Source: JASSUD01 sp031963445 (GTDB lineage Bacteria > Pseudomonadota > Gammaproteobacteria > Burkholderiales > Burkholderiaceae). From it: a stretch of 64,000 nt of DNA. The stretch spans positions 1,302,001 to 1,366,000 of the forward strand of contig JASSUH010000001.1 of assembly GCA_031963445.1 (NCBI GenBank), written 5' to 3'. The notes below the pieces were generated by a model that ran no database searches, was not told the DNA's origin, and was given only the letters and a program-made list of their open reading frames with translations. Of the stretch, positions 36,052 to 45,069 are shown piece by piece. The translations under genes were made by a program, and so were the position numbers. The stretch's first letter is position 1; each line of letters starts with the position of its first letter.

Positions 36052-38508
36052 CTAATCGATTAGCCGTGACGCAAAACGCGCCATTTTGTCTCGTTCCCGC
36101 TTATCCAATTCACGGCGCACCGCCTGCGCTATGGCTGCCGCATCCATCCCTGGCATTCCCTGAATCGTGATATTCACGGTGTCCCCATCAACCCGTAGCC
36201 GATTAGCCTGATTAGGGGCCATTGGCCCACGGGTATCAATGGGCGGCACCGTAGAGAGTTCAGCAAGACTAATGGGCATCGCGCTCGTTGCAAATTGGGG
36301 TAATAAACGCGAGGCCGCCTCGATGGGAATTTTTAACCAGCCGATGAGTTGATCGATGATGCTGAAAAATGTTTGCTTAATACCGGTGAGTAACCCTTCC
36401 ATCCACTGCACGCCCACTCCAACCCATTTATCTTTAAGTTGAGTGAAGTTGTCCATCCACTCGTTCCATTGGGCTTGTAACGCTTTGCCTGTTTTCGCTG
36501 CATCCGCTTTCAACTTGTCCCATGTTTTAGCAAGTCTTGGCCCGATGGTGTCCCAATGCAGCCAGACATACAACGCCCCCATGGCTAAAGCAACGATAAA
36601 AGCAATCACCGGATGGGCCATCACCGCTGCTCTTAACCATAAAAAAGCACCACCTATTTTGCGTAACACGCCTGAAACGATACCGCCTTTTATCCCAAGC
36701 GTGGTTAAGCTAAATCGAACGATGGCAAGCGGCCCCAGTACCGCCGCTAAGGCAATCGTTAACGTACCCAATCCCGCTAACACAACCCCTAAGATTGTTA
36801 AGGACATCGTGAGAAATTTTGCGGTTTTGGGATGCTTCTCCATCCAAGTTGTTAGACGCTGCGTTGCTTTAATCGCCATATCCAACGCTTTGGTATACAG
36901 CGGCAAAACCTGCTGACCTAGCGCGCGTTTGAGGTCATGGAGTTTGGCTAAAAATTGAATCTCTCGCCCTCTGGCGGTCTGTTGCGCAAAGGTATATGTT
37001 TCATCAATCCCTGCGGCGTCTGCGCTGAGGCTGGCGTTTTTATGAATCTGTGCACGTTGTAGATAAAGGGCGGCGAACAGATTCGACGCATTACTATTGC
37101 TAAAAATCGTCGCTATCGCGTCTGTAATTTGATCGTCTTGCGTGATACCGTTTCGAGCCAGCGCGGGTACTAAGACTTGCTCGATCCATTCAAGCGGAGA
37201 TTCTTTAAATAACTCGCCGCCTTTTAGTGCCCCTGGCTTAAACTCTTTGAGCATACCGATTTTGTTGTATACGACCTTTTTAGGGTCGATCAAACCCAAA
37301 CGCTGAAGCTCTCTTGCTGCTTTAACTGTGGTTTTGCCTTGATAAATATTGCTATAGGCCGACATTAAGCCCTTGCCGACAGCATGGCCGCCCATTTCTT
37401 GAATGAGTGGCTCCATCTGATTGTAAAACGCATCACTACGTAACTGTTTGGCGGCAATGCCTCCTGTTTGGATAAATTGTTGCCATTGCTCCGGCCCAAC
37501 TCGCCCCCCTGTTACGGTAAACACCTGTTGTATCAGATTGGCTTCGGCCTTAAATCTGGATTCATTAGCCAGTCCGCCGCGTAATTCAATCACTTTAAGC
37601 ATATTGATAAATTGCTGCTCATTGGCTGCGGCTTCTTCCCCACCATATAACGCCGCATTGGCAAATTTCATCTTAGCGAGCGTGGGTAAAACAAGTTTGG
37701 CATGGGGTAAATCACCAAACACGCTTAACGCATCGCGCATTAACGTTATGTTTTCAGCTTTGCTTGTGCCGATGGTTTGAATATTTTGGGCAAATTGGAT
37801 TGCCTCTTTGGAAGTGCTCTCGCCAAATCCTAAGGCGCGAATACGTTGCTGTTCGGTTTCACTGTCTTTTGCTTCGCCTAAGGTGTGATTGACTTTGGTT
37901 AAGGTATGTAGACCTGTGGTGCGCGTCGCATAACCGGCAATCGATAAGTTTGCTGCGCGACCTTGTAAGCGGTGCATGCGCTCACGGGCAAGCGTGAGGC
38001 GTTTTTCTTGGGTAGCGACGGCGGCTAATTTTGCTTGTTGCGTGGAGAGGGCGGCATTCGTGGCAGTGATATCTGAACGTAACTGTCTTTCGCCTTCGCC
38101 TAGGCGGCCCGTCTGTATACCTGTCGCAGTCAGACGGCCTTGTAATGCTTTAAGTTGCGTGCCTTGGGTTTGATAGTGCTGGCTGAGTTGGGTAACCGCT
38201 AAACTCACTTGACTAAATTTGCGTGCCATCGCGGCAGTTGGCGCGTCGCTCGCTTTAATCCGCTCGCTTAATGCTTGTAAACGCTGCTGTGCCGTTTTAA
38301 GCGCGTCCGCTGTTTGACGCATGCCCTCACGTAAAGCACGAAATGCGGCAAATTCTTTTTGTGCTCGATTCAGCGCTTTTAATTTGTCGTGGGTTGCCTT
38401 AAACGATTGGGTGAGTTGTCGGTTCCCCTGAAGCATCGTTTTTAACGGCTTGGTAACACTATCTATCGCGTCAAAAAACACACGCAGTTTTAACTCAGAT
38501 TGCCCCAT
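36052..38508 (-). CDS. T: Tail tape-measure protein GpT (P2 family)
   Basis: The 818-residue product sets the tail length. A long alpha-helical coiled coil covers about 30-200. A TP901-type tape-measure core lies in the middle. Paired hydrophobic segments at about 560-640 (AKFLTMSLTILGVVLAGLGTL, VMAHPVIAFIVALAMGALYVWL) fit the DNA-injection region of tape-measure proteins. It starts inside the end of the E' frame and precedes U, as in P2. Confidence 0.93.
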   Translation of the reverse strand: MGQSELKLRVFFDAIDSVTKPLKTMLQGNRQLTQSFKATHDKLKALNRAQKEFAAFRALREGMRQTADALKTAQQRLQALSERIKASDAPTAAMARKFSQVSLAVTQLSQHYQTQGTQLKALQGRLTATGIQTGRLGEGERQLRSDITATNAALSTQQAKLAAVATQEKRLTLARERMHRLQGRAANLSIAGYATRTTGLHTLTKVNHTLGEAKDSETEQQRIRALGFGESTSKEAIQFAQNIQTIGTSKAENITLMRDALSVFGDLPHAKLVLPTLAKMKFANAALYGGEEAAANEQQFINMLKVIELRGGLANESRFKAEANLIQQVFTVTGGRVGPEQWQQFIQTGGIAAKQLRSDAFYNQMEPLIQEMGGHAVGKGLMSAYSNIYQGKTTVKAARELQRLGLIDPKKVVYNKIGMLKEFKPGALKGGELFKESPLEWIEQVLVPALARNGITQDDQITDAIATIFSNSNASNLFAALYLQRAQIHKNASLSADAAGIDETYTFAQQTARGREIQFLAKLHDLKRALGQQVLPLYTKALDMAIKATQRLTTWMEKHPKTAKFLTMSLTILGVVLAGLGTLTIALAAVLGPLAIVRFSLTTLGIKGGIVSGVLRKIGGAFLWLRAAVMAHPVIAFIVALAMGALYVWLHWDTIGPRLAKTWDKLKADAAKTGKALQAQWNEWMDNFTQLKDKWVGVGVQWMEGLLTGIKQTFFSIIDQLIGWLKIPIEAASRLLPQFATSAMPISLAELSTVPPIDTRGPMAPNQANRLRVDGDTVNITIQGMPGMDAAAIAQAVRRELDKRERDKMARFASRLID

Positions 38509-38937
38509 CTTGGCTCACTCGCAAACGCGCTTCTTCCCGCCATTTCATCAACTCAGCTAGGCTCATCGCTTCCAATGACGTTAGCGACCAATGAAAGACC
38601 ATCGCAATATCCGCTATGGCGCTTTCTACTCGCTCAGGGAGGCCGTATGCGTTTGCATGGATTTCGGTAACAAAAAATTCGTGAAAGCGCCCCCCAGTTG
38701 GACAAAATCGGCAAGGGCAAGATTCGCTACATCCGCCTCAGTTAAGGCGGGGGTTGTAATCCGTGGGAAGATAACCTGTAGGGCGTCAAATTTTAAACTC
38801 GCTAAATCGGCAAGAGATGTCCCGCGCAATTCACCGGCTTTTGGTTTACGTAGCGTAATTTCAGTAATCATTTGCTCGCCACGTGCAAGCGGCGTATCAA
38901 GTTGAATGACGGGTTGATCAGAAGCAAAATCAGTCAT
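38495..38937 (-). CDS. E': GpE+E' frameshift fusion (tail assembly chaperone)
   Basis: Within gene E the codons AAT TTT TTG contain the heptamer T TTT TTG (38677-38671), the same slippery site P2 uses. After a -1 slip the frame continues for 58 codons as VTEIHANAYGLPERVESAI, ADIAMVFHWSLTSLEAMSLAEL and a basic helix MKWREEARLRVS, ending at TGA 38495. This is the E' (GpE) domain, recognisable by FHWS and MSLAELMKWR. The fusion has about 147 residues and overlaps the start of T by 14 nt. It is a chaperone for the tape-measure protein and is absent from the finished tail. Confidence 0.88.
38626..38937 (-). CDS. E: Tail assembly chaperone GpE (P2 family)
   Basis: This is the zero-frame product of the E/E' pair, 103 residues, in the position between FII and T. 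LRKPKAGELRGTSLADLASLKFDAL and the acidic N-terminus fit the GpE family. It ends 12 codons after the slippery site, so most ribosomes should make this short form. Confidence 0.9.
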   Translation of the reverse strand: MTDFASDQPVIQLDTPLARGEQMITEITLRKPKAGELRGTSLADLASLKFDALQVIFPRITTPALTEADVANLALADFVQLGGAFTNFLLPKSMQTHTASLSE

Positions 38938-38959
38938 GGTTTTTCCTTAAAGCGTTGAT

Positions 38960-39469
38960 TTACAGGCCAATAGCACGGCGCACATCGGCCAATCTGTCGA
39001 TACCGTTTACGTTTTCGGTCAAATTCACACAATCGATTTCAATCAAAATTTCACCGTTGATCGTGAGTTTGTAGTAACTCAATGCTGTAGTTACTTTAAA
39101 GGTCGTGTCGTCTGCGATTTTGGCTGTGCCTAGGTCTAATTCTTTATGTCGTCCACGCATGGCCACTTCAACGGCATCGATGGCGGCGTTATCTTCGCGC
39201 TGATAGGCACCCGCAAAACGCAAGGCTACGCCGTCATGCGTCGCCGTCCCGAATTGAATCAGGACTTCACGCATTAAGCCGCCGCATGTCCACTCCATCT
39301 CTAGCGCCTCAAGACCTAAATCAATTTGCACAGGACCGTTCATGCCGCTTGCGCGGTACTCTTCCATTTTTCTTTTGAGCTTCGGCAAGGTGACTTCGGT
39401 CACTTGTCCCATATAGCTGTCACCGTCATTAAAGACATTCATATTTTTTAGCTTGCGTGGCAGGGCCAT
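38960..39469 (-). CDS. FII: Major tail tube protein FII
   Basis: The 169-residue protein starts MALPRKLKNMNVFNDGDSYMG, almost diagnostic of P2-family tube proteins, and continues VTEVTLPKLKRKMEEYRASGM. It polymerises into the inner tube of the contractile tail. It follows the sheath gene by 12 nt. Confidence 0.95.
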   Translation of the reverse strand: MALPRKLKNMNVFNDGDSYMGQVTEVTLPKLKRKMEEYRASGMNGPVQIDLGLEALEMEWTCGGLMREVLIQFGTATHDGVALRFAGAYQREDNAAIDAVEVAMRGRHKELDLGTAKIADDTTFKVTTALSYYKLTINGEILIEIDCVNLTENVNGIDRLADVRRAIGL

Positions 39470-39481
39470 ATACTTTTCCTA

Positions 39482-40651
39482 TCAAGCGGTAATCCGTTGT
39501 GCAAAGTCCATCAGATAGCGATCTGTAATACGTTGGCGTAGCATCAGATTTTCTAAAGGGGGGACTGGCGTATAGTCGTAATCAATCGCTAATTGCCCGT
39601 TTTTTAGCGCTTCTTTAGCATTGGCGGTTTCGTCATACCAGGCTGAGCCATCGATTAAATAACCTTTCGTTTTGAGGTCTCGAAATTTGGCATTGATCCC
39701 TTCCAACACATCGCGCACAAGAGACGGATGTAGCGGGCGATCGACGGCCCAACAATGTGCTTCAGCCATCGTGTCAGCTAACACCTGGGCGGTGCGCGTG
39801 GCACTTTCAAACGCAAATAACGGTTCACTCGAAGTCGTGCGGCTTCCCCAAAATCGGTAGCCCTGCTGTTGAATCAACGTAGTCACTTCTCGCTCATTCA
39901 AATAACCCGCATCGGTGGCAGGGTCTTGCAAATCCCAAAAAACATCTTGAGATATTCCTGTCACGCCATTAACCGGCACATTCGATAAGGTTTTATGCCA
40001 ACCTGTCTCTTCATCGATTTTGGCGCGCAACCCTAAGGCTGCTGCCGTGGCGGGTAGCGTCGCTGCCGCATTTTTAACCGTGTCCCAATTGACGAAATCT
40101 GGCCAAATGATCATCAGTTCACGCTGACCGAAGTTTTTACGATAGGCGGCGGCATCTTCTTTGGTTTTAGCGCCATACGCTGAGACATAAGCCATGCCGC
40201 GCAGCTTTTGCGCGAGCGTGGCTAGCGCATTGGCAACGGGTAATGCATCCAATCCTGGCGCGCCTAAAATGCGTGGCTTCACTTGCAATCGCGCCTCGGC
40301 CATCAGTAATGCTTGGAGTCCGGTATATTGGTTTTTATGCGCACCACCGATTACATTAGAGATGGTCTCGGCTTCATCTTTGCCTTCATTGACGCGCACG
40401 ACCACGGTTAGCGGTTTGGCTTGCGCGGCGATGGCTTCTAAGGCTCGGGCGAGCGTGCCTTTTTTACCCGCAAGGCCCGCCGCCATTAACGGATTCGTGA
40501 TGAGTACGGGAGTATTCAGGGGAAAGGTTTTCGCATCGGCATCATTGGCGGTTGCCACTAACCCAATAATCGCGGTGGAAATGGTTCTAATGGGGCGCGA
40601 ACCTTCGTTAATTTCAATTACCCTTACGCCATGATGGTATTCGGTAGGCAT
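39482..40651 (-). CDS. FI: Major tail sheath protein FI
   Basis: The 389-residue protein forms the contractile sheath. YHHGVRVIEINEGSRPIRTISTAIIGLVATA in pattern and the C-terminal handshake strand region VPPLENLMLRQRITDRYLMDFAQRI match the family. It is the first of the FI-FII-E-T-U-D tail block. The gap to the upstream gene is only 11 nt, so it is read from an upstream promoter, unlike P2, where FI has its own. Confidence 0.95.
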   Translation of the reverse strand: MPTEYHHGVRVIEINEGSRPIRTISTAIIGLVATANDADAKTFPLNTPVLITNPLMAAGLAGKKGTLARALEAIAAQAKPLTVVVRVNEGKDEAETISNVIGGAHKNQYTGLQALLMAEARLQVKPRILGAPGLDALPVANALATLAQKLRGMAYVSAYGAKTKEDAAAYRKNFGQRELMIIWPDFVNWDTVKNAAATLPATAAALGLRAKIDEETGWHKTLSNVPVNGVTGISQDVFWDLQDPATDAGYLNEREVTTLIQQQGYRFWGSRTTSSEPLFAFESATRTAQVLADTMAEAHCWAVDRPLHPSLVRDVLEGINAKFRDLKTKGYLIDGSAWYDETANAKEALKNGQLAIDYDYTPVPPLENLMLRQRITDRYLMDFAQRITA

Positions 40652-40662
40652 CGTGATTTCTC

Positions 40663-41211
40663 CTAGCGTGAAGCGCCAGTGCGGCGTTTAAAAGGACTGA
40701 AAGAACAACACAACGGCAGCCGGGCGTAAGGCTTCCAGTTGGGTGCATTCCACCCTTTGCCATCCCACCGGTTCCAGGCTTTCCAGCCTAGCTTAAGCAT
40801 GCCTAAACGGCCGTGGTAATAGACGTTAAAGCCGTTACCGATGGCCACAAACAGTACGAATTGAGGGGTTTCGATGTAACGAATCACGCGCCATTCTTCA
40901 GCATGAAAAGATACGCCAAGCAACCCATAATCAAACCCATAAGCGGGGTTGCGAGTCAGCCAATAGACCCGCGCGAGATAGCGCTTAAACGGAGAAGCGC
41001 CCCAAGATGGAGAAAGATAGCCACCTTGCCAGGCTTCATTTAACGTTGCATCGAAAGGTTGAAACCACTTAAGCCAACGCGGTAGGTTGCCTTGCGTATC
41101 GACAAAAAGCGGCGCCCACCAGTTCACCCCGAGCATCGCTAATGCGGTAAAGAGTAAGGAGAGGAGCGCCAGCAGCGGATATAACGCGGTTCGAGTCATC
41201 AATTTGTTCAT
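40663..41211 (-). CDS. Phage membrane protein of unknown function
   Basis: This 182-residue protein has one N-terminal hydrophobic segment (LYPLLALLSLLFTALAMLGVNWWAP, about 10-34) and a Trp/Tyr-rich remainder (WFQPF, YWLTRNPAYGFDYGLLG, GWKAWNRWDGKGWN). I cannot name the family firmly. Trp-rich membrane proteins of this type occur beside phage tail-fibre genes. It takes the place where P2 has the tail-fibre chaperone gpG, but it does not resemble gpG. Confidence 0.6.
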   Translation of the reverse strand: MNKLMTRTALYPLLALLSLLFTALAMLGVNWWAPLFVDTQGNLPRWLKWFQPFDATLNEAWQGGYLSPSWGASPFKRYLARVYWLTRNPAYGFDYGLLGVSFHAEEWRVIRYIETPQFVLFVAIGNGFNVYYHGRLGMLKLGWKAWNRWDGKGWNAPNWKPYARLPLCCSFSPFKRRTGASR

Positions 41212-41241
41212 GGTGTCGCGTATTAACCTGTTTTAAGGGAT

Positions 41242-42270
41242 TTAATATTTAATGCAGATCAACATAGCGATATTGCTCGGTCGGGTTTCATCGCCGCCGG
41301 TTGCCTTAACTTTGATCGTATGCTGATGGGTGCCATCTTCTTTAATGGTGTGTTGGTGGTTACCGCTAGGATGCGTCTTGGCATCTCGTCCATAATCTTT
41401 ATTCAGGTCGCCCCCATCAGGGCCACCGCCCCCTGCAAACTTAGCGCCTAACAGGTGGATATGTTCACCATCAATCGACGTTGTGCCGCCATGATGATGG
41501 TTGCCAGCTTCTTCACTGATGGCGATATGCGTATGGCTTTGTATTGCATGAGATTGCGCACTACCGAATATACGATCAGCATCGACCCCTCGGCCGTTGC
41601 TCCACCCTCGGATAAATTGGCCACTACAATCGGGCAGATTAAAAGTTGTCTCCCCATCGCCTTCGCCAAAGCAAGTTCCGATAACTTCAAACAAAGCGGC
41701 GTAGGTATCGCGTGAAACAGCGTCACCATTGCAGACCAAATAACCGTCGGGTGCGGTAGGACAGGCAAAAAATCGCAACGTGCCAGGCGGTGCTGCGCGG
41801 CTAATCGCTTGGTCGACATATTGGCGCGTGGCTAAAACGATGTCAGGGTTAATTTTGAGTTCAACGACATCGGTACAGGTCACTGCCAACACTAATCTAA
41901 TAATTTGTGTGCGGCCTGAACCTTCGGCAAGTTTGGGTTTATAGGTCGGTGGACAATTGGCAATCGCGCATAAGTCGCCGTTTTCGTCGAATAAACCAAT
42001 TTCCCGTATCCACCAGCCACCCTCATCTTCAGGAATGATCTGTTCGGCGATGAGTTGATAGGGGTTAAGCGGGTCAACAAAGAGGGTATTAATCGGTGCG
42101 CGCCGTTGCTCGTTAACTAAGCGGGTTTGGGTGCGGTCAGGTTGAGGCAATGTATCGTTGCCATCGCCTACGGCCATTTCGATCAGCTTCAGCGTCGCTT
42201 GATTTGCGGTGGCTTGGGCTAATTTCTCCTCACCTCGGGCGGTGAGGATAGCAAAGTAAATAGGCTTCAT
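41242..42270 (-). CDS. H: Tail fibre protein GpH-like
   Basis: From ATG 42270 (overlapping the stop of I in ATGA) the 342-residue protein has the conserved P2 H N-terminus that joins the baseplate (FAILTARGEEKLAQATANQ and GGWWIREIGLFDENGDLCAIAN). A tail-collar domain follows (APPGTLRFFACPTAPDGYLVCNG, TTFNLPDCSGQFIRGWSNG). The receptor-binding tip is His-rich (HTHIAISEEAGNHHHGG, GNHQHTIKEDGTHQH), as in collar-domain fibres that bind metal ions. It probably decides host range. Confidence 0.9.
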   Translation of the reverse strand: MKPIYFAILTARGEEKLAQATANQATLKLIEMAVGDGNDTLPQPDRTQTRLVNEQRRAPINTLFVDPLNPYQLIAEQIIPEDEGGWWIREIGLFDENGDLCAIANCPPTYKPKLAEGSGRTQIIRLVLAVTCTDVVELKINPDIVLATRQYVDQAISRAAPPGTLRFFACPTAPDGYLVCNGDAVSRDTYAALFEVIGTCFGEGDGETTFNLPDCSGQFIRGWSNGRGVDADRIFGSAQSHAIQSHTHIAISEEAGNHHHGGTTSIDGEHIHLLGAKFAGGGGPDGGDLNKDYGRDAKTHPSGNHQHTIKEDGTHQHTIKVKATGGDETRPSNIAMLICIKY

Positions 42271-42962
42271 GGCAAGCACCTTAAGGTATCAATCGTGTGG
42301 ACGGCAGTTAGCCAATTGAGTTTGACGCGAGGTCTGAGAGGCTGAGAGAAGTAAAAGCACTGCATGGTATCGATCATGTGCACGGCGCTAGACGAAGTGA
42401 GCACGCCAGCACTTGAGACACTATCCGGCATATAGGCATAAACGGTGAGGATGTCGCCATGCAACGTAGCAAGACCTGCTCGGATGACGCCTGCGGCATC
42501 GAACGCTAAATCTAAGCGGATGAGATGACGGCTAACGGGCTTCACTTCATCAATTAAGCGTTCTAACTCACGCCGTGAGGTATCGCTGATGCTGTGTTTT
42601 GCTTGGAGCGATAAGCGAAAAGTACCGGGGGTATCAGCTGGGGTGTGTTGCCACCATTCCGTTAGCGTGATCGTGTAACCCAACGGTTTGAGCGCTTGGC
42701 GTAATGCCCAAATGGTGCCTTTACGTTGGTGCATCAAGCATGAAGCCTGAATCACGGCGCGTTTCGTGGCTTCAGACCAACTGCTCTCCCAATAGTTAAC
42801 TGATAAACTCCAAGCTAAATAAGGCAGTAAGGCAACGGGGCATTGCTGCGGATACCAGAGCGACCGTAATGGAACGGGTAAAGCGGCCATGGCGGCACAG
42901 GTTTTAGCCATCGCATGCTCAAGGGCGGTAGCATTTGGCGGGAGGAGCGATTCAGCCATCAT
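42267..42962 (-). CDS. I: Baseplate/tail protein GpI (P2 family)
   Basis: The 231-residue product from ATG 42962 starts MMAESLLPPNATALEHAMAK, a typical GpI opening, followed by PVPLRSLWYPQQCPVALLPYLAWSLSVNYW in pattern. AGGAAGG lies just before the start. It overlaps the end of J and runs into H with an ATGA overlap. A repeated C-terminal motif (VHMIDTMQCFYFSQP / VHTIDTLRCLP) may be receptor- or fibre-related. Confidence 0.92.
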   Translation of the reverse strand: MMAESLLPPNATALEHAMAKTCAAMAALPVPLRSLWYPQQCPVALLPYLAWSLSVNYWESSWSEATKRAVIQASCLMHQRKGTIWALRQALKPLGYTITLTEWWQHTPADTPGTFRLSLQAKHSISDTSRRELERLIDEVKPVSRHLIRLDLAFDAAGVIRAGLATLHGDILTVYAYMPDSVSSAGVLTSSSAVHMIDTMQCFYFSQPLRPRVKLNWLTAVHTIDTLRCLP

Positions 42963-43869
42963 GCCTTCCTGTTTGCAGGGTCGCTTGGGTACAAAAGGCA
43001 GCATGCGTGGCAGGAATAACGATATCGTCAGCGGGGGCGGTTAACTCGACTTGCTGCACCCCTTCAACATGAAGCGCAGCAAAAATAGCCGAGCGGCGAA
43101 TATCACGCCCTAACCGGCGCTGTTGGTTGAGGTAGTGGGTTAAACGGGCTTGAGCCAGCGTGAGAATCGGCTCAGCTTCAGGGCCAGCCGCTAAAATGAG
43201 CTTGGCTTCAACCGTATACGGCACAATCACTGCTGATTGCACGGTTAATCGATCCCCAATCGGGCGCACCGCCTCATCATTTAAAGCCGTCTTCACCACG
43301 TCTAATAAATCGTCTGGCGCGGTGCCGTCACCCTCATTAGCCAAAATCGTGACAATGACTGAGGCAGGGCTAGGACTAACGCCACTGGCATCAGCTACCC
43401 GCCCATCAGCGGCCCTGGCGTGCATGACATAAGCACCGCGTGGCCCTGCTGTTGAAAACCCTTCTAATGCGCCTTGCGTGCGTTCACGTAATGACGTATC
43501 CGATTCCAACATAGCGTCAGTGGGTGGGATAGTTTCTTTATTTTCAGCTTGAATCACTAACCGTTTTACGCCTAATAGGGCGGCGAGTTGGTCAAGGTCG
43601 CTCCCTTGAGCATAAGCCAACATGACGCCGCGCGCTGCGTCATTAATGCGTTGTCGTAGCAGCAATTCACGATAAGCACTCTCTTGCAACAGTATCGTTA
43701 ACGGTTCAGATTCTAGCGCCAGTGTTTCAGCAAGTTCGGCTTGTTGATCTTTGGGGAAGCATTCAATTAACGCGGTTTTACGTTCATGAAAGATCGTTTC
43801 ATAGTCGAGGGGTTCTACCACCGTTGGGGCGGGTAGACGAGAAAGATCAATCGGGAGCGTGATATTCAT
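42952..43869 (-). CDS. J: Baseplate assembly protein GpJ
   Basis: This 305-residue baseplate-wedge protein starts MNITLPIDLSRLPAPTVVEPL, the family's typical start, and contains RINDAARGVMLAYAQGSDLDQLAALLGV, AYVMHARAADGRVADASGVSP and LLDVVKTALNDEAVRPIGDRL in pattern. It overlaps W by one base and I by 11 nt. Confidence 0.95.
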   Translation of the reverse strand: MNITLPIDLSRLPAPTVVEPLDYETIFHERKTALIECFPKDQQAELAETLALESEPLTILLQESAYRELLLRQRINDAARGVMLAYAQGSDLDQLAALLGVKRLVIQAENKETIPPTDAMLESDTSLRERTQGALEGFSTAGPRGAYVMHARAADGRVADASGVSPSPASVIVTILANEGDGTAPDDLLDVVKTALNDEAVRPIGDRLTVQSAVIVPYTVEAKLILAAGPEAEPILTLAQARLTHYLNQQRRLGRDIRRSAIFAALHVEGVQQVELTAPADDIVIPATHAAFCTQATLQTGRHDG

Positions 43870-44219
43870 TATGCCGCTCGCTTCAATGCAACCTGCGTGG
43901 TGAAAGCGTCACCGCTAGTGACGATCACCCCTTCGATTTCTAGAATGGGAGCGTGGGTAAGATCAGCTGATGAATGAAGCAACACGCGATGAATCCGCAG
44001 CCGTGGCTCCCAACGCATGAGCGCAGTTGCTATTGCGGCATAAAGTTGTGCTTGTGTTCCGGCATGGTTCGGGGCATCGATCAAATTAGCGAGATCTGAG
44101 CCAATCTCCCGCCGCATCACCCTTGAGCTGATGGGGGTTGTCAATAGACAGTGTATCGACTGGATAAGGTGAGCAACACCCGTTAGGGTGCGACCTGTCT
44201 TTGCGTGCATGCCTCTCAT
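43869..44219 (-). CDS. W: Baseplate protein GpW (gp25-like)
   Basis: The 116-residue protein belongs to the GPW/gp25 family of baseplate-wedge components. LLTTPISSRVMRREIGSDL and ALMRWEPRLRIHRVLL are the two conserved blocks. It begins inside the end of V (ATGA overlap). Confidence 0.93.
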   Translation of the reverse strand: MRGMHAKTGRTLTGVAHLIQSIHCLLTTPISSRVMRREIGSDLANLIDAPNHAGTQAQLYAAIATALMRWEPRLRIHRVLLHSSADLTHAPILEIEGVIVTSGDAFTTQVALKRAA

Positions 44220-44851
44220 TGTGGCCCACCTGAGAGGCTACCCCCTGATTCGACGCCGCTATGTCGATGGTGAGATAAGCTAATGCCGCCTGCTTGAATA
44301 TCGCCGCTTGCTTGAATGCTGCCGTCAATCTGCGCACCTTCACCGCCTGTGCCAGATAGGCCACCGGCGTACGAGAGATGGCCTTGCACGATGAGATTAC
44401 CGCTACAAGAGACTGTTTTAGCGTCAAGCGTTATGGATGGGCTAGTGATTGTGACTGCGTTCGGGGCGCTTAACGCTAGCGTGCCGCCATTCGGAAGAGA
44501 AACGCTTAAATGATGGCGCGCAGCATCGTAAGCGATTACCGCGCCATCATCGTATTGGGTGAGTGTGTTAGCTGCCTCATGACTGGGAGCAGGATAGGTC
44601 TCACTATAAATTCCACACAATGCAACACCTGCACTCAGTTCACCACCTGGGCAGAGTAATAGCACTTGCTCACCCAGTGTCGGCGCTTGCCAAGTGCGCA
44701 TAGCCCCCGCTGCTAACGTCACCCAATGCAGCCAATCCGTTAATAATTCACCTGTTTTAACGCGGCATTGCGCGCTGGCATGATCCACTGCGGCAATCGT
44801 GCCTAGGCGGATCAAATTATGGAATCGGTGGAAAATTTCGTGAGATTGCAT
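44216..44851 (-). CDS. V: Baseplate spike protein GpV
   Basis: From ATG 44851 the protein has 211 residues. It has the OB-fold start (FHNLIRLGTIAAVDHASAQCRVKTGEL, WLHWVTLAAGAMRTWQAPTLGEQVLLLCPGG) and a beta-helix C-terminus ending with a SHHRHSGVESGGSLSGGPQ tip, where the His cluster binds the spike iron. It punctures the outer membrane. It begins the V-W-J-I-H block just right of the accessory island. A GTG at 44866 is an alternative start. Confidence 0.93.
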   Translation of the reverse strand: MQSHEIFHRFHNLIRLGTIAAVDHASAQCRVKTGELLTDWLHWVTLAAGAMRTWQAPTLGEQVLLLCPGGELSAGVALCGIYSETYPAPSHEAANTLTQYDDGAVIAYDAARHHLSVSLPNGGTLALSAPNAVTITSPSITLDAKTVSCSGNLIVQGHLSYAGGLSGTGGEGAQIDGSIQASGDIQAGGISLSHHRHSGVESGGSLSGGPQ

Positions 44852-44887
44852 GCCGCTATCGTGCACATCTCAGCGGCTTAATGCATG

Positions 44888-44905
44888 TGTTGATTTTGTA
44901 AAACA
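44888..44905 (-). promoter_or_regulatory. Candidate Ogr-type site upstream of V
   Basis: TGT-N12-ACA, the half-site arrangement recognised by Ogr/Delta activators, lies 37-54 nt before the V start. In P2 the site is centred about 55 nt before the transcription start, which here would fall inside V unless translation starts later, so this is only a candidate. Confidence 0.3.
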
Positions 44906-44960
44906 GAAGATTTGACAAATAAAAATCGGATAAACAAGAAAAACATAGGAGAAAAGAAAA

Positions 44961-44990
44961 ACGCCGACTTGCAAATAATCATGTCGGCGT
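44961..44990 (-). terminator. Rho-independent terminator after the Rpn gene
   Basis: ACGCCGAC (44961-44968) and GTCGGCGT (44983-44990) form a perfect 8-bp stem, followed on the minus strand by TTTTTCTTTTC. It lies 80 nt past the stop of the Rpn-family gene. Confidence 0.82.
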
Positions 44991-45069
44991 TTGATAAGAG
45001 AAGTATTTAATGTGATATAGCGTATAGGCTGACTTATCGCTATGCTTTTCGCTTAACGCGAAGTGAGCT

